In this document: piece after piece, positions 17,961-26,697 of the stretch | How the letters are laid out: every line of letters starts with the position of its first letter | Position numbering within the stretch: the stretch's first letter is position 1 | Assembly (NCBI GenBank): GCA_964521085.1 | Contig: CAZFPL010000010.1 | Location: forward strand, 12,374 to 76,373 | Origin: JAFGKK01 sp964521085 | GTDB taxonomy: Bacteria; Chloroflexota; Anaerolineae; Anaerolineales; RBG-16-64-43 | Length of the DNA stretch: 64,000 nt | Direction of reading: 5' to 3' | Made by a program: the position numbers and the translations under genes | Notes under the pieces: model-generated | The model's input: the letters and a program-made list of their open reading frames with translations, nothing else | Databases searched by the model: none | Told to the model about the DNA's origin: nothing

Positions 17961-19268
17961 TCACGCGGATTCGGTTATCCCGTACCGTTGTCTCCATCCC
18001 AGATGCGTTCCTTTTTGCGCCGGTGCTTTCGATTTCCGGGCGGGCGCGGTTGGGCGCGGCTCGCGCACGGCGGCCGCTTTGTAGCTCCGCGAGGCTCCGG
18101 TGCCGTGCGGTTTCCGCGATGGTGATGCCGGCCGGGGAGGCGGGGCGGCCTTGTAATCGAAGCCGTCCAGCGTCCGGCGCGGCAGCGGCTTGCGCATGAT
18201 TTTTTCCAGCTCACGGATGAGCTCGCCATCCTCGGTGGTGACGAGTGTGAAGGCGTCACCGCTGCGCTCGGCGCGGCCGGTCCGGCCGATGCGGTGGATA
18301 TAGGCATCAGCGGTGTCGGGCATGTCGAAGTTGATCACGTGCGAGATGTTCTCCACATCCAGCCCGCGCGCGGCGATGTCGGTGGCGACCATGATCTGAT
18401 AACGTCCGTCCTTGAAGCCGCCAAGCGCGGCCTGGCGCTGCCCCTGCGAGCGGTTGCTGTGCAGGCTGGTGACACGAAACCCTGCCTGGCCGATCTGGCG
18501 CGCGAGTTTCTCGGCGCGGTGTTTGGTGCGGGTGAAGATCAAAACGGATTCGGTGTCCGTCGAACGGAGCAACTGAATCAGCAGCGCGGATTTCAGGTGT
18601 TGCGGCACCGGATAGAGCGCGTGAGCGACCGTGTGCACCGGCGCACGCATCCCGATCGAAATGCGCTGCGGGCGGGTCAGAGTCTGAGCCGCCAGTTGTT
18701 CGATCTCGGGCGGGAAAGTTGCGGAGAACAGCATCGTCTGCCGCCGGGCGGGCAGGTGCGAAAGGATTCGTTTCACATCCGGCAGGAAGCCCATATCGAG
18801 CATGCGGTCGGCTTCATCCAATACGAGGACTTCGACCGAGCCGAGTTTGGCGCGGCGCTGCTGGATATGATCCAGCAGGCGGCCCGGGCAGGCGACGAGA
18901 ATTTCGACGCCCGATTGGAGCGCCTGGATTTGCGGGCCGGCGCCCACGCCGCCGTAGATGGTGGCGCTGCGCAAGCCTGTTTCCGCGCCCAGGGCACGGA
19001 TGACTTCGTGGATCTGTTCGGCCAGTTCGCGCGTGGGAGTGACGATCAGCGCCCGCGTGCATTTGCGAGGGCCGCTGAGCAGCCGCTGCAGGATCGGGAG
19101 GACGAACGCGGCCGTCTTGCCGGTCCCGGTTTGTGCCGTGCCGATCAGGTCGTGCCCGGCGAGAGCCGGCGGGATGGCGCTGTTTTGGATCGGCGTCGGC
19201 GCGGTATAGCCGGCGCGTTGGATTCTCGCCATCAGGCGGGAATCCAGGTTGAACTCATGGAAATTCAC
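17961..19268 (-). CDS. rhlE: DEAD-box RNA helicase, RhlE type
   Basis: 435 residues. Motifs in order: the Q motif region PTPIQNSAIPPAL, AQTGTGKT (Walker A, near residue 45-52), VLVLDEADRMLDMGF (DEAD), LFSATFPPEI (SAT) and HRIGRTGRAERSG (motif VI). A basic Pro/Arg/Lys-rich C-terminal tail follows, as in RhlE and CsdA-like proteins that unwind structured RNA during ribosome assembly, decay or cold stress. It is flanked on both sides by hairpins with nearly the same stem; the upstream one may attenuate its own transcription. Confidence 0.9.
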   Translation of the reverse strand: MNFHEFNLDSRLMARIQRAGYTAPTPIQNSAIPPALAGHDLIGTAQTGTGKTAAFVLPILQRLLSGPRKCTRALIVTPTRELAEQIHEVIRALGAETGLRSATIYGGVGAGPQIQALQSGVEILVACPGRLLDHIQQRRAKLGSVEVLVLDEADRMLDMGFLPDVKRILSHLPARRQTMLFSATFPPEIEQLAAQTLTRPQRISIGMRAPVHTVAHALYPVPQHLKSALLIQLLRSTDTESVLIFTRTKHRAEKLARQIGQAGFRVTSLHSNRSQGQRQAALGGFKDGRYQIMVATDIAARGLDVENISHVINFDMPDTADAYIHRIGRTGRAERSGDAFTLVTTEDGELIRELEKIMRKPLPRRTLDGFDYKAAPPPRPASPSRKPHGTGASRSYKAAAVREPRPTAPARKSKAPAQKGTHLGWRQRYGITESA

Positions 19269-19412
19269 TGTTTGTCCTTTTCTTCAGAAGTCACGCGGAT
19301 GTCAGGGTGTTGAGCGGGGCTCTATCAATGACAGAAGCAACGACTGCTGAAATAGAATGGTGTAATGCGGCCATCATACAGGGTGAACCGGTAAATGTCA
19401 ATTGCCGGAAGA

Positions 19413-19449
19413 AAAGACCGAGGCGTTGTTCAAGACCGCCTCGGTCTTT
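19413..19449. terminator. Terminator-like hairpin between rhlE and the LacI-family gene
   Basis: A 13-bp perfect stem (AAAGACCGAGGCG with its complement) around 11 loop bases. On the minus strand it is followed by TTTTCTT, so it would act on transcripts heading into rhlE. On the plus strand only CTTTA follows. The stem core is nearly that of the rhlE terminator at 17.92 kb. It is either a 5' attenuator of rhlE or the terminator of an unseen short transcript. Confidence 0.5.
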
Positions 19450-19485
19450 AGAATCGGGTAAAATCTTCAGAGATAAAAGGTAATC

Positions 19486-20523
19486 ATGGGCAGGACTTCC
19501 AAACCCTCTTCGGGAAAGATAACCATTTTGGATGTGGCCAAGAAGGCGGACGTCTCATTCGGAACCGTCTCGCGGGTCATCAACAACGACGTGCACGTTA
19601 GGCCGGCGACCCGCGAGCGAGTCTTGGAGGCAATCGACCGGCTCGGCTTTACGGCGAACCGCCATGCGCGCATCCTTGCCGGGGGAAAATCCGGCACCGT
19701 CGGGGTGTTGGCGCCGGATCTCGGCACCGAATATATCGGGGAGATCGTGCGCGGTGTGGATGCCGAAATAGGCCTTGGCGGCTACGATCTCATCCTGTAC
19801 ACCACGCACCGCGACCCCGTGAAGGAAGCCGCCTACGTCGCCACCTGCCTTGACGGCATGGCGGACGGCCTGCTGTTGGTTCTGCCCCGCAATCCGTCGG
19901 ATTTCATCGACCGGCTTAACCGCCGCAAATTCCCCTTCGTCTTCATCGACCACCAAGGAAGGAACGACGAATGCGCGGCGGTGGGCGCGGCCAACTGGCA
20001 GGGGGCGTACAAGGCAACCGAATATCTCATCGGCCTAGGCCATCGGCGGATTGGGTTCATCACCGGATGGAAGGATTTGGATGTCGCCCAGAACCGGTTG
20101 AATGGCTTCGAGGCGGCGCTTCGCACCCACCACATCAGCGAGGAAGCGGAACTTATCTTCGAAGGCACGTTCAACCAATCGGATGGTTACAGCGGGGGGC
20201 AGCGCTTCCTAAGCCTGACCAACCGGCCGACCGCCATTTTCGCATCGAACGATGTGATGGCAATGGGTGTGATGGACGCCGCCCGCGAACGGGGGCTGCG
20301 CGTTCCCGAGGACCTATCGGTGGTTGGGTTCGACGATATTCACCAGGCGTCGGAGGTGCATCCGGCGCTGACCACCATCCGCCAGCCGCTGGAAAAAATG
20401 GGGCGCGTGGCTTCCCAGATGCTGTTGGAGATGCTGCGCAATCCCGGATGTAAAATTGATCGCGTCGAACTCCCGACCGAATTGGTGATCCGCGATTCAT
20501 GCCGAAACATTAACGCCGCTTAG
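19486..20523 (+). CDS. LacI/GalR-family transcriptional regulator
   Basis: 345 residues. The N-terminal helix-turn-helix is clear (ITILDVAKKADVSFGTVSR, then VINNDVHVRPATRERVLEA), with the hinge helix NRHARILAGGKS. The rest is a periplasmic-binding-protein-like sugar-sensing domain (GVLAPDLGTEYIGEIV, then IFASNDVMAMGVMDAA). Family members repress carbohydrate genes and release DNA on binding a sugar or sugar phosphate. The ligand is unknown; no sugar transporter is adjacent. A palindrome of the kind these proteins bind is at 40.02 kb, and glycoside-active genes are at 58 and 62 kb. Confidence 0.92.
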   Translation: MGRTSKPSSGKITILDVAKKADVSFGTVSRVINNDVHVRPATRERVLEAIDRLGFTANRHARILAGGKSGTVGVLAPDLGTEYIGEIVRGVDAEIGLGGYDLILYTTHRDPVKEAAYVATCLDGMADGLLLVLPRNPSDFIDRLNRRKFPFVFIDHQGRNDECAAVGAANWQGAYKATEYLIGLGHRRIGFITGWKDLDVAQNRLNGFEAALRTHHISEEAELIFEGTFNQSDGYSGGQRFLSLTNRPTAIFASNDVMAMGVMDAARERGLRVPEDLSVVGFDDIHQASEVHPALTTIRQPLEKMGRVASQMLLEMLRNPGCKIDRVELPTELVIRDSCRNINAA

Positions 20524-20651
20524 GAGAAAATCCATTCAGCGGTGCGAACTATTATGGATAGGAATACGGAAGAAAATCGGATTGCTTAACCCCACCCCGT
20601 CGTTTTCACCCATTTATTGATTCGTCGCAATTCAGAGCCTCCGCCAGCCCA

Positions 20652-21329
20652 TCAGACGTTGCCGGTCACCCACTCCGGAAGGTTCAGGGCGGCCTGGTTC
20701 AAATTGGGAAGAATCCGCCAAGCGGCGGCAGCCGCTTCGGGCGAGGGGCGTTTCTGGTCCGGAATGACCACCACGCGCATCCCGGCGGCGCGGGCGGCGA
20801 GCACGCCCGCATCGGAATCCTCGAAGGCCAGGCACTCCAGCGGCGGGATCCCGAGCCGCTGCGCCGCAAGCAGGAACAAATCCGGCGCCGGTTTCCCACG
20901 CGCCACCTCATCCCCTCCGGCGACGACTTCGAAGGAACCCGGCACCCCGGATATTTTCAATTTGTAGATCGCCCGCTCACGGGCGGTCGATGTGGCGACC
21001 GCCTTGCGCAGGCCGAGGGAATCCACGGCGGCGAGAAATTCATCGAGGCCCGTCTTTTTCGGGATACCCTGCGTGGCGATGATTTCATCCACCAGGGCGA
21101 GTTTTCGCGTGTAGATCGTATCATACGGTATATCCGCCCCGTACCAGTTCCGCATGACGTGGCCGACGTCGGCAACGGTAAGCCCGATGAGCTCCAGGTA
21201 TTGCCTTTCCGTGATCGAAAATCCCCATTCGGCCAGCGTCTTCTGCCATGCGACCTTCGACATCCCCTCCGTGTCGACCATCAGCCCGTCCATATCCAGG
21301 ACCACGGCGCGAATCTGTGCGGCAGTCAT
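20652..21329 (-). CDS. HAD-superfamily phosphatase or phosphomutase (beta-phosphoglucomutase-like)
   Basis: 225 residues. Motif I is VVLDMDGLMVDTEG (Asp nucleophile and Asp acid near residues 12-14), motif II lies around VATSTARE, and the acidic motif is in CLAFEDSDAGVLAARAAGM. This is the subfamily of beta-phosphoglucomutase and small-molecule phosphatases such as GpH, with a cap domain after motif I. The substrate is not predictable from sequence. The ATG overlaps the stop of the upstream transporter-like gene (ATGA at 21326-21329), so the two are co-translated. Confidence 0.87.
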   Translation of the reverse strand: MTAAQIRAVVLDMDGLMVDTEGMSKVAWQKTLAEWGFSITERQYLELIGLTVADVGHVMRNWYGADIPYDTIYTRKLALVDEIIATQGIPKKTGLDEFLAAVDSLGLRKAVATSTARERAIYKLKISGVPGSFEVVAGGDEVARGKPAPDLFLLAAQRLGIPPLECLAFEDSDAGVLAARAAGMRVVVIPDQKRPSPEAAAAAWRILPNLNQAALNLPEWVTGNV

Positions 21330-21991
21330 GTTTCCCTACACTCGCATTCCCTGCCGCGCGCCTTCTCGAACGATTCGCGCCCTTCGCGGAAGGAAAAGAC
21401 CGCCAGGCCGAGCGCGCCGAGGCTGTCGAGAAATCCAAAACCGGTCAGTCCGAAGAGAACGCTCGAAGCCAGCAGGACGATCGACATGTAGATGCAGACC
21501 AACGTGCAGTTGGCATCGGCCAGGATCGGTGCGGAATTCAACCGGCGGCCGACGGAGCGTTTGGCTGCGACCAATCCGGTCATCACGGAGATCGAGATCA
21601 ACGAGATCACCACGCCCCAGAATGTTGATTCCGGAGTGCTGGCGGTGACGATATTAATGACGGCGCCGAGGACCAATCCGGCGGTGAGGAGATAGAACGC
21701 CGCGCCGGTGATCCGCAATGCGGTCACCTCGAAGCGCGAGCGCGGCGAATCCGGATTGCGTCCGATGCGCAGGATCATCTGGGCGATTCCCGCCGCGGAA
21801 ATCACCTCGATGAAGCTGTCGACACCGAAGCCGAACAGCGCGAGGGTTTCATCCTGGGCGCCGAACCCCATCGAGACAACGCCTTCGAGGATGTTGGCCG
21901 CGATGGTGAACAGGCTGAGGAAAAATGCAATTCGGAAAAGCCGGTTTGGATCTTCAGGTCCCATGGCGAATGTTGCCGATTGTACTATCAA
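21326..21991 (-). CDS. Cation-diffusion-facilitator-like membrane protein
   Basis: 221 residues with five to six hydrophobic segments. The pattern, including FGFGVDSFIEVISAAGIAQ after the second helix and LADANCTLVCIYMS before the last pair, resembles the membrane half of CDF/ZIP-type cation transporters, in which an Asp of each segment binds the metal. The cytosolic dimerisation domain of full CDF proteins is absent, so either the family is a short relative or the assignment is loose. The open frame starts at a TTG (21991); an ATG at 21964 is the alternative. Neither has an ideal Shine-Dalgarno. Confidence 0.6.
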   Translation of the reverse strand: MIVQSATFAMGPEDPNRLFRIAFFLSLFTIAANILEGVVSMGFGAQDETLALFGFGVDSFIEVISAAGIAQMILRIGRNPDSPRSRFEVTALRITGAAFYLLTAGLVLGAVINIVTASTPESTFWGVVISLISISVMTGLVAAKRSVGRRLNSAPILADANCTLVCIYMSIVLLASSVLFGLTGFGFLDSLGALGLAVFSFREGRESFEKARGRECECRET

Positions 21992-22021
21992 TAATTCCGG
22001 ATTCCCCTCCCGAATTTTTCA

Positions 22022-22030
22022 TGTTACAAT
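22022..22030 (+). promoter_or_regulatory. Extended -10 promoter of the SAM-riboswitch transcript
   Basis: TGTTACAAT gives a TGn-TACAAT extended -10 element with no convincing -35. It lies about 38 bases before the first helix of the riboswitch. Between them is a strong hairpin (GGCGGGCC..GGCCCGCC, about 22047-22066) that would cap the 5' end of the RNA. Confidence 0.5.
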
Positions 22031-22067
22031 ATCGTCCTGTTCTGACGGCGGGCCGATGGCCCGCCGA

Positions 22068-22198
22068 CTCATCCAGAGAGGCGGAGGGACCGGCCCGATG
22101 AAGCCTCGGCAACCAATCCGCTGATGCGGAGAAGGTGCCAACTCCGGCAGACCCCCGAGCCTGAAAGACGGGCAGTCTGGAAGATGAGGAGCAAAGGT
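22068..22198 (+). ncRNA. SAM-I (S-box) riboswitch upstream of metH
   Basis: All SAM-I hallmarks are present: AGAGAGGCGGAGGGACCGGC, then GATGAAGCCTCGGCAACC, then GAAGGTGCCAA..TCCGGCAGA, and a closing GATGAG that pairs with CTCATC at the start (helix P1). A terminator follows seven bases later. With SAM bound, P1 forms and transcription stops before metH; with low SAM the methionine genes are read. Confidence 0.93.
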
Positions 22199-22204
22199 AT
22201 CATT

Positions 22205-22231
22205 AACCTCTCTTCCGGAGAGGTTTTTTTT
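22205..22231 (+). terminator. Terminator of the metH SAM-I riboswitch
   Basis: AACCTCTC with GAGAGGTT around a TTCCG loop, followed by nine T. This is the expression platform of the riboswitch. Confidence 0.9.
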
Positions 22232-22232
22232 A

Positions 22233-22316
22233 CCTCACGCCTATCCCCTGCGCCCTCTCCCCCTCTCCTGGATTATTCCAGGAGAGGGGAACGGGGCCGG
22301 GGGCAGGGGGTGAGGC
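22233..22316. repeat. Long C/G-rich inverted repeat in the metH leader
   Basis: CCTCAC..CCCCTG..CCCTCTCCTGG and its imperfect complement CCAGGAGAGGG..CAGGGGGTGAGG form a large hairpin between the riboswitch terminator and the metH ribosome binding site. Related C/T-rich palindromes lie at 50.23 and 52.14 kb. It looks like a dispersed repeat and could slow ribosome loading. Confidence 0.55.
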
Positions 22317-22327
22317 AGGAGCATCGC

Positions 22328-25300
22328 ATGATCTTCGAACGCAGGTATCTGGAGACAATGGCGCAGCGCGTGCTGGTGCACGGCGGCGTGATGGGCTCCA
22401 ACATCCAAAAACTCAACCTGACGGCCGAGGATTACGGCGGAAAGGCGACCGAGGGTTTGAACGATTACCTCGTGATCGTCAAACCGTCGGTGGTCACCGG
22501 CGTGCACCGGGCTTTCCTCGAGGCCGGGGTGGATGTGATCATCACCTGCTCGTTCCGCGCCAACCGGATCACCTTGAAGGAATACGGTCTGCAGGACAGG
22601 GTGCTTGAAATCACCCGCGCCGCGGCGCGGCTCGCACGCCAGTCGGCGGACGAATTTTCCACGCCCCGTCGGCAGCGCTTCGTGGTCGGCACGATCGGCC
22701 CGACCGGAAAGCTCCCCTCCGCGGACGACCCGGACCTCTCCAATATTTCTTTCAATGAATTGGCCGACATCGCGCGCGAGCAGGCCGTCGGACTGATCGA
22801 GGGCGGATCGGACGCGATCGTGATCGAGACCTCGCAGGACCTGGTGGAATTGCGGTCCGCAATCATCGGTGTGCACAAGGCGTTCGCCGAGACCGGAAAG
22901 CGAATCCCGATCCAGGCCCAAGTGACGCTCGACACCACCGGCCGCATGCTGCTCGGGACCGACATCACCGCCGTGGCGGCGATCCTCGAGCGTCTGCCGG
23001 TCGAGGTGATCGGATTGAACTGCTCGACCGGTCCGGAACACATGCGCGAGCCGGCGCGCTACTTGTGCGAACATTCCACCAAGTTCGTTTCCGTCATCCC
23101 CAACGCCGGCGTGCCGCTGAACATCGACGGCCGGGCGGTGTACACGCTCGAGCCGGAACCGTTCGCCCGCGAGTTGGCGGAATTCGCGGAGAAGTTCGGC
23201 GCGAACGTGGTCGGCGGATGCTGCGGGACGACGCCCGCCCATCTGGCGCGGCTGGTGGAACTCGTCGGCGGAAAGGCGCCGCTCCCGCATGCCATCCAGC
23301 CCGCGCCCGAACTCACCTCGGCGATGTGCGCCTTTCCGATGCGGCAGATCCCGCCGCCGCTCCTGATCGGCGAGCGGCTCAATACGCAGGGCAGCCGCAA
23401 GGTCAAGGAATTGCTGCTGGCGGACGATTTTGACACGCTGGGGCAGATCGGCTGCGAGCAGACCGAGGGCGGGGCGCACGCACTCGATGTGTGCACCGCG
23501 CTGACCGAACGCGCCGACGAGGCGGACCTGATGCGCCGGCTGGTGCATAAGCTGGCGCTCTCCGTCGATGCGCCGCTCGTCATCGACTCGACCGAAGAGG
23601 TGGTGGTTGAAGCGGCGCTCCAGGCCGCGCCGGGGCGCTGCCTGATTAATTCGATCAACCTGGAAGGCGGCCGAAAGCGGATTGATTCATACGTGCCGCT
23701 TGCCAAAGAGTACGGCGCGGCGTTGATCGCACTCGCGATCGACGAGCAGGGGATGGCCAAGACGGCGCAGCGCAAGGTGGAAATCGCGCGCCGCATCCAT
23801 GGGATCGTCACCGGCGAGTTCGGTCTGGCGCCGGAGGACCTGGTCTTCGACCTGCTGACCTTCACCCTCGCCACCGGGGAAGAGGAATTCGCCCGCTCCG
23901 CGATCGAGACGATCGAAGGAATCCGGCGGGTGAAGGAAGCGCTTCCCGGATCGTTCACCTCGCTGGGCGTGAGTAACGTTTCATTCGGGTTGACTCCCGC
24001 CGCGCGGGCCGTGCTCAATTCGGTCTTCCTGTATCACTGCGTGCAGGCGGGCCTGGATATGGCGATTGTCAATCCGCGGCAAATCACGCCCTATGCGGAT
24101 ATCCCCGCGCGCGAGCGCGAGCTGGCCGAGGACCTGATATTCGCGCGGCGCGCCGACGCACTGGCGCGGCTGATTGCCGGCTTCGAGGGCGCGGCCGCCA
24201 AGGCGGAGGCGCCGGATGAGAGCGGCCGGCTGCCGCTGGCGGAGCGAATCCCCTGGCGGATCATTCATCGCAAGCGGGAACATATGGAGGAGGAGATCGA
24301 TGCGCTGATGGCGGAACGGTTGCCCGCCCCGGCTTCGCCGTGCGGGCCGGGGACGGCGGCCGGCGTTTCCGTCGAGCGGACGGTTCCGAATCCGGATTCC
24401 AATCGCATCGCAGTGGAGATTCTCAACGCGGTCCTGCTTCCGGCGATGAAGGAGGTCGGCGATTTGTTCGGGAGGGGAGAGCTCATTCTGCCCTTCGTCC
24501 TGCAATCGGCCGAAGTGATGAAGCGCGCGGTCACCCATCTGGAGCGCTACCTCGAACGCGCCGGGGGTGTGACCAAGGGGAAACTGGTTCTGGCGACGGT
24601 CTACGGCGATGTGCACGACATCGGCAAAAACCTGGTGAAAACGATTCTCGCCAACAACGGATTCACGGTGATCGACCTCGGCAAGCAGGTGCCGGTGGAG
24701 ACGATCGTCGCCAAGGCGGCGGAGGAAAAGGCCGATGCGATCGGGCTTTCGGCGCTGCTGGTTTCCACCAGCCGCCAGATGCCGCTGGTGGTCCAGGAAT
24801 TGCACCGCAAAGGCGCGCAAACGCCGGTCCTGATCGGAGGCGCGGCGATCAACCGCTCCTTCGGCAGGCGGATTCTCTTCACGGAGGAACATCAACCTTA
24901 TGCGGGTGGCGTATTCTATTGCAAAGACGCCTTCGAGGGACTGGAGACGATGGAGCGTTTGCGCGATCCCGCGCGGCGCGAGGAAACAATCCGCGCCAAT
25001 CAGATCGAAGCGGAAGATGAGAAGCGTCCGATTCCGGTTTCCATCGCCGCGGGAACGCCTCCGCGGTCCGACGTGGCCGCGCGCCGCGTTCCGATCCCCG
25101 TTCCACCGTCATACGGCGTGCGTGTTTTGGGCGAGATGCCGCTGAACCTGGTTCTGGAGCGGCTCGACCGCGACGAACTCTACCGGCTTTCGTGGGGCGC
25201 CAAGAACGCGCATGGGGAGGAATGGGAGCGGCTGAAGAGGGAATTCTCGTCCCGGCTGCAGGCGATGAAACGCGAAGCCTTGCGCGATCCGTGGCTGCGC

Positions 25301-25873
25301 CCGCAGGGAGTCTACGGGTATTTCCCGGCCCAATCCGCGGGCGACGACCTGATCGTGTACGATCCGGCGTCGGCGAAAGAAAAAACGCCGCGCGAACTCG
25401 TACGCTTTTCCTTCCCGCGCCAGCCGGAGCAGGACCGATTGTGCCTGGCGGATTATTTCGCGCCGGTCGATTCCGGAATGATGGATCTGGCGGTCTTCCA
25501 GGTGGTGACGGTGGGCAGGGAAGCAACCGCGCGGTTCGAGAAACTTCAGTCGGCCGATGAATATTCGGACGGATATTTCCTGCACGGCCTTGCGGTGCAG
25601 ACGGCGGAGGCGGCGGCCGAATATTTGCATCAAATCATCCGGAAGGAACTGAAGTTGCCCCCGGATCAGGGCAAGCGCTACTCGTGGGGCTATCCCGCGA
25701 TCCCATCGCTCGAGGACCACCGTAAAGTGTTCGATCTGCTGCCGGCGGAGAAGGAACTCGGCATGGCGCTGACGCCCGCGTTCCAGCTCGTGCCGGAACA
25801 ATCCACCGCCGCGATTGTGATCCATCACCCGGAGGCGAGGTACTTCCTCGTGCCGCAGGCGCGGCGGGGATGA
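22328..25873 (+). CDS. metH: Cobalamin-dependent methionine synthase, full length
   Basis: 1181 residues from the ATG preceded by AGGAG; the frame stays open further upstream through the leader, but that part is not coding. Four modules are in order: homocysteine-binding domain with the zinc cysteines (LNCSTG and GGCCGTT, about 1-310), pterin-binding domain (LLIGERLNTQGSRK to about 600), cobalamin domain with the cobalt-ligand motif DVHDIGKNL (about 761), and the C-terminal SAM-binding reactivation domain ending with RYSWGYPAIPS. It transfers methyl from methyl-THF to homocysteine through B12. It is expressed behind a SAM-I riboswitch. Confidence 0.95.
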   Translation: MIFERRYLETMAQRVLVHGGVMGSNIQKLNLTAEDYGGKATEGLNDYLVIVKPSVVTGVHRAFLEAGVDVIITCSFRANRITLKEYGLQDRVLEITRAAARLARQSADEFSTPRRQRFVVGTIGPTGKLPSADDPDLSNISFNELADIAREQAVGLIEGGSDAIVIETSQDLVELRSAIIGVHKAFAETGKRIPIQAQVTLDTTGRMLLGTDITAVAAILERLPVEVIGLNCSTGPEHMREPARYLCEHSTKFVSVIPNAGVPLNIDGRAVYTLEPEPFARELAEFAEKFGANVVGGCCGTTPAHLARLVELVGGKAPLPHAIQPAPELTSAMCAFPMRQIPPPLLIGERLNTQGSRKVKELLLADDFDTLGQIGCEQTEGGAHALDVCTALTERADEADLMRRLVHKLALSVDAPLVIDSTEEVVVEAALQAAPGRCLINSINLEGGRKRIDSYVPLAKEYGAALIALAIDEQGMAKTAQRKVEIARRIHGIVTGEFGLAPEDLVFDLLTFTLATGEEEFARSAIETIEGIRRVKEALPGSFTSLGVSNVSFGLTPAARAVLNSVFLYHCVQAGLDMAIVNPRQITPYADIPARERELAEDLIFARRADALARLIAGFEGAAAKAEAPDESGRLPLAERIPWRIIHRKREHMEEEIDALMAERLPAPASPCGPGTAAGVSVERTVPNPDSNRIAVEILNAVLLPAMKEVGDLFGRGELILPFVLQSAEVMKRAVTHLERYLERAGGVTKGKLVLATVYGDVHDIGKNLVKTILANNGFTVIDLGKQVPVETIVAKAAEEKADAIGLSALLVSTSRQMPLVVQELHRKGAQTPVLIGGAAINRSFGRRILFTEEHQPYAGGVFYCKDAFEGLETMERLRDPARREETIRANQIEAEDEKRPIPVSIAAGTPPRSDVAARRVPIPVPPSYGVRVLGEMPLNLVLERLDRDELYRLSWGAKNAHGEEWERLKREFSSRLQAMKREALRDPWLRPQGVYGYFPAQSAGDDLIVYDPASAKEKTPRELVRFSFPRQPEQDRLCLADYFAPVDSGMMDLAVFQVVTVGREATARFEKLQSADEYSDGYFLHGLAVQTAEAAAEYLHQIIRKELKLPPDQGKRYSWGYPAIPSLEDHRKVFDLLPAEKELGMALTPAFQLVPEQSTAAIVIHHPEARYFLVPQARRG

Positions 25874-25895
25874 CGGAGTCTCATAGCATTCGTTA

Positions 25896-26059
25896 CCGAT
25901 TCCTCGCCCCGAAAAACGCCGGGGCTCGAAATGACATACTGCATATGTCATTCCGAGGAGCCCTGAAAGGGCGACGAGGAATCGGTTGCGAATGATTGTG
26001 GAAAGGCGGGATTTGCTAGAGGAGTCACCGACTCCTCGGCCTCCGGCCTCGGAGTGACA
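25896..26059. repeat. Composite inverted repeat (TGTCATTCCGAG family) abutting the lysE start
   Basis: A unit from 25946 to 26059 has 13-base terminal inverted repeats with one mismatch: TGTCATTCCGAGG at the left and CCTCGGAGTGACA at the right. It is preceded by an inverted partial copy (25896-25940), joined by ATGACATACTGCATATGTCAT. A second composite with the same junction plan is at 57.12 kb. The right end supplies the GGAG and the A of the ATG of the next gene. Confidence 0.7.
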
Positions 26060-26670
26060 TGTTCAGCTACATCCTTCAAGGCCTGACATACGGTTTCGCC
26101 GCCGCGGTCCAACCCGGCCCGCTGCAGGCGTACATCCTCCTCCAGGCATTGAAGAACGGCTGGCGGCGGACGATTGTTTACGCACTCGTTCCACTGCTGA
26201 GTGACCTGCCGATCATCACGCTGGTGGTGTTCGTGATGGCGATGATCCCGCACGCATGGGTGATCGCGTTGAGGGTGATCGGCGGGGTATTCCTGCTGTA
26301 TCTCGCGGTGAATGCGCTTCGCACCGCTTGGAAACCTCCGGAGGAGAAGGCCGCCCCGGAAGGGTCCCCATCGCGGGGTTTGTTCCAAGCGGTGTTGATC
26401 AACCTCTTGAACCCCAATCCGTATTTATTCTGGAGTCTGGTGACGGGTCCGATTCTGCTGACCGGTTGGAAGGAATCACCCGTCTACGGGATTGGAATGC
26501 TTGCGGCATTCTATGCGACGATGGTTCTGATCAATGCCATCATCATCCTCGTGGTTTCGATCGCGCATCGTTTTAATCCCAGGCTGAGGCAGGTTCTCAT
26601 GTTCCTGTCTGCCGTCGGGCTGGGGGTGTTCGGCGTATATCAATTGTGGATGGGGATTGCGGCGGTTTAG
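26059..26670 (+). CDS. LysE/RhtB-family amino-acid exporter
   Basis: 203 residues with about six helices. The family signature near the N-terminus is clear (GLTYGFAAAVQPGPLQAYIL), and ALKNGWRRTIVYALVPLLSD also fits. LysE/RhtB carriers export amino acids or derivatives such as lysine, homoserine lactone, threonine or cysteine metabolites. Position between metH and the MTHFR fusion suggests a sulfur amino acid as substrate, which is inference. The only Shine-Dalgarno-like bases (GGAG, four bases before ATG) belong to the end of a dispersed repeat. Confidence 0.85.
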   Translation: MFSYILQGLTYGFAAAVQPGPLQAYILLQALKNGWRRTIVYALVPLLSDLPIITLVVFVMAMIPHAWVIALRVIGGVFLLYLAVNALRTAWKPPEEKAAPEGSPSRGLFQAVLINLLNPNPYLFWSLVTGPILLTGWKESPVYGIGMLAAFYATMVLINAIIILVVSIAHRFNPRLRQVLMFLSAVGLGVFGVYQLWMGIAAV

Positions 26671-26697
26671 CGTGTATTGGACGAAGACCTGTCAGGC

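Noticed and set aside
19413..19449. Simple terminator of the LacI-family gene
   Set aside because: It lies before, not after, that gene, and its T-run faces the other way.
25109..25951. Minus-strand open frame opposite the end of metH
   Set aside because: Antisense of the SAM-binding domain of metH with no recognisable protein features.
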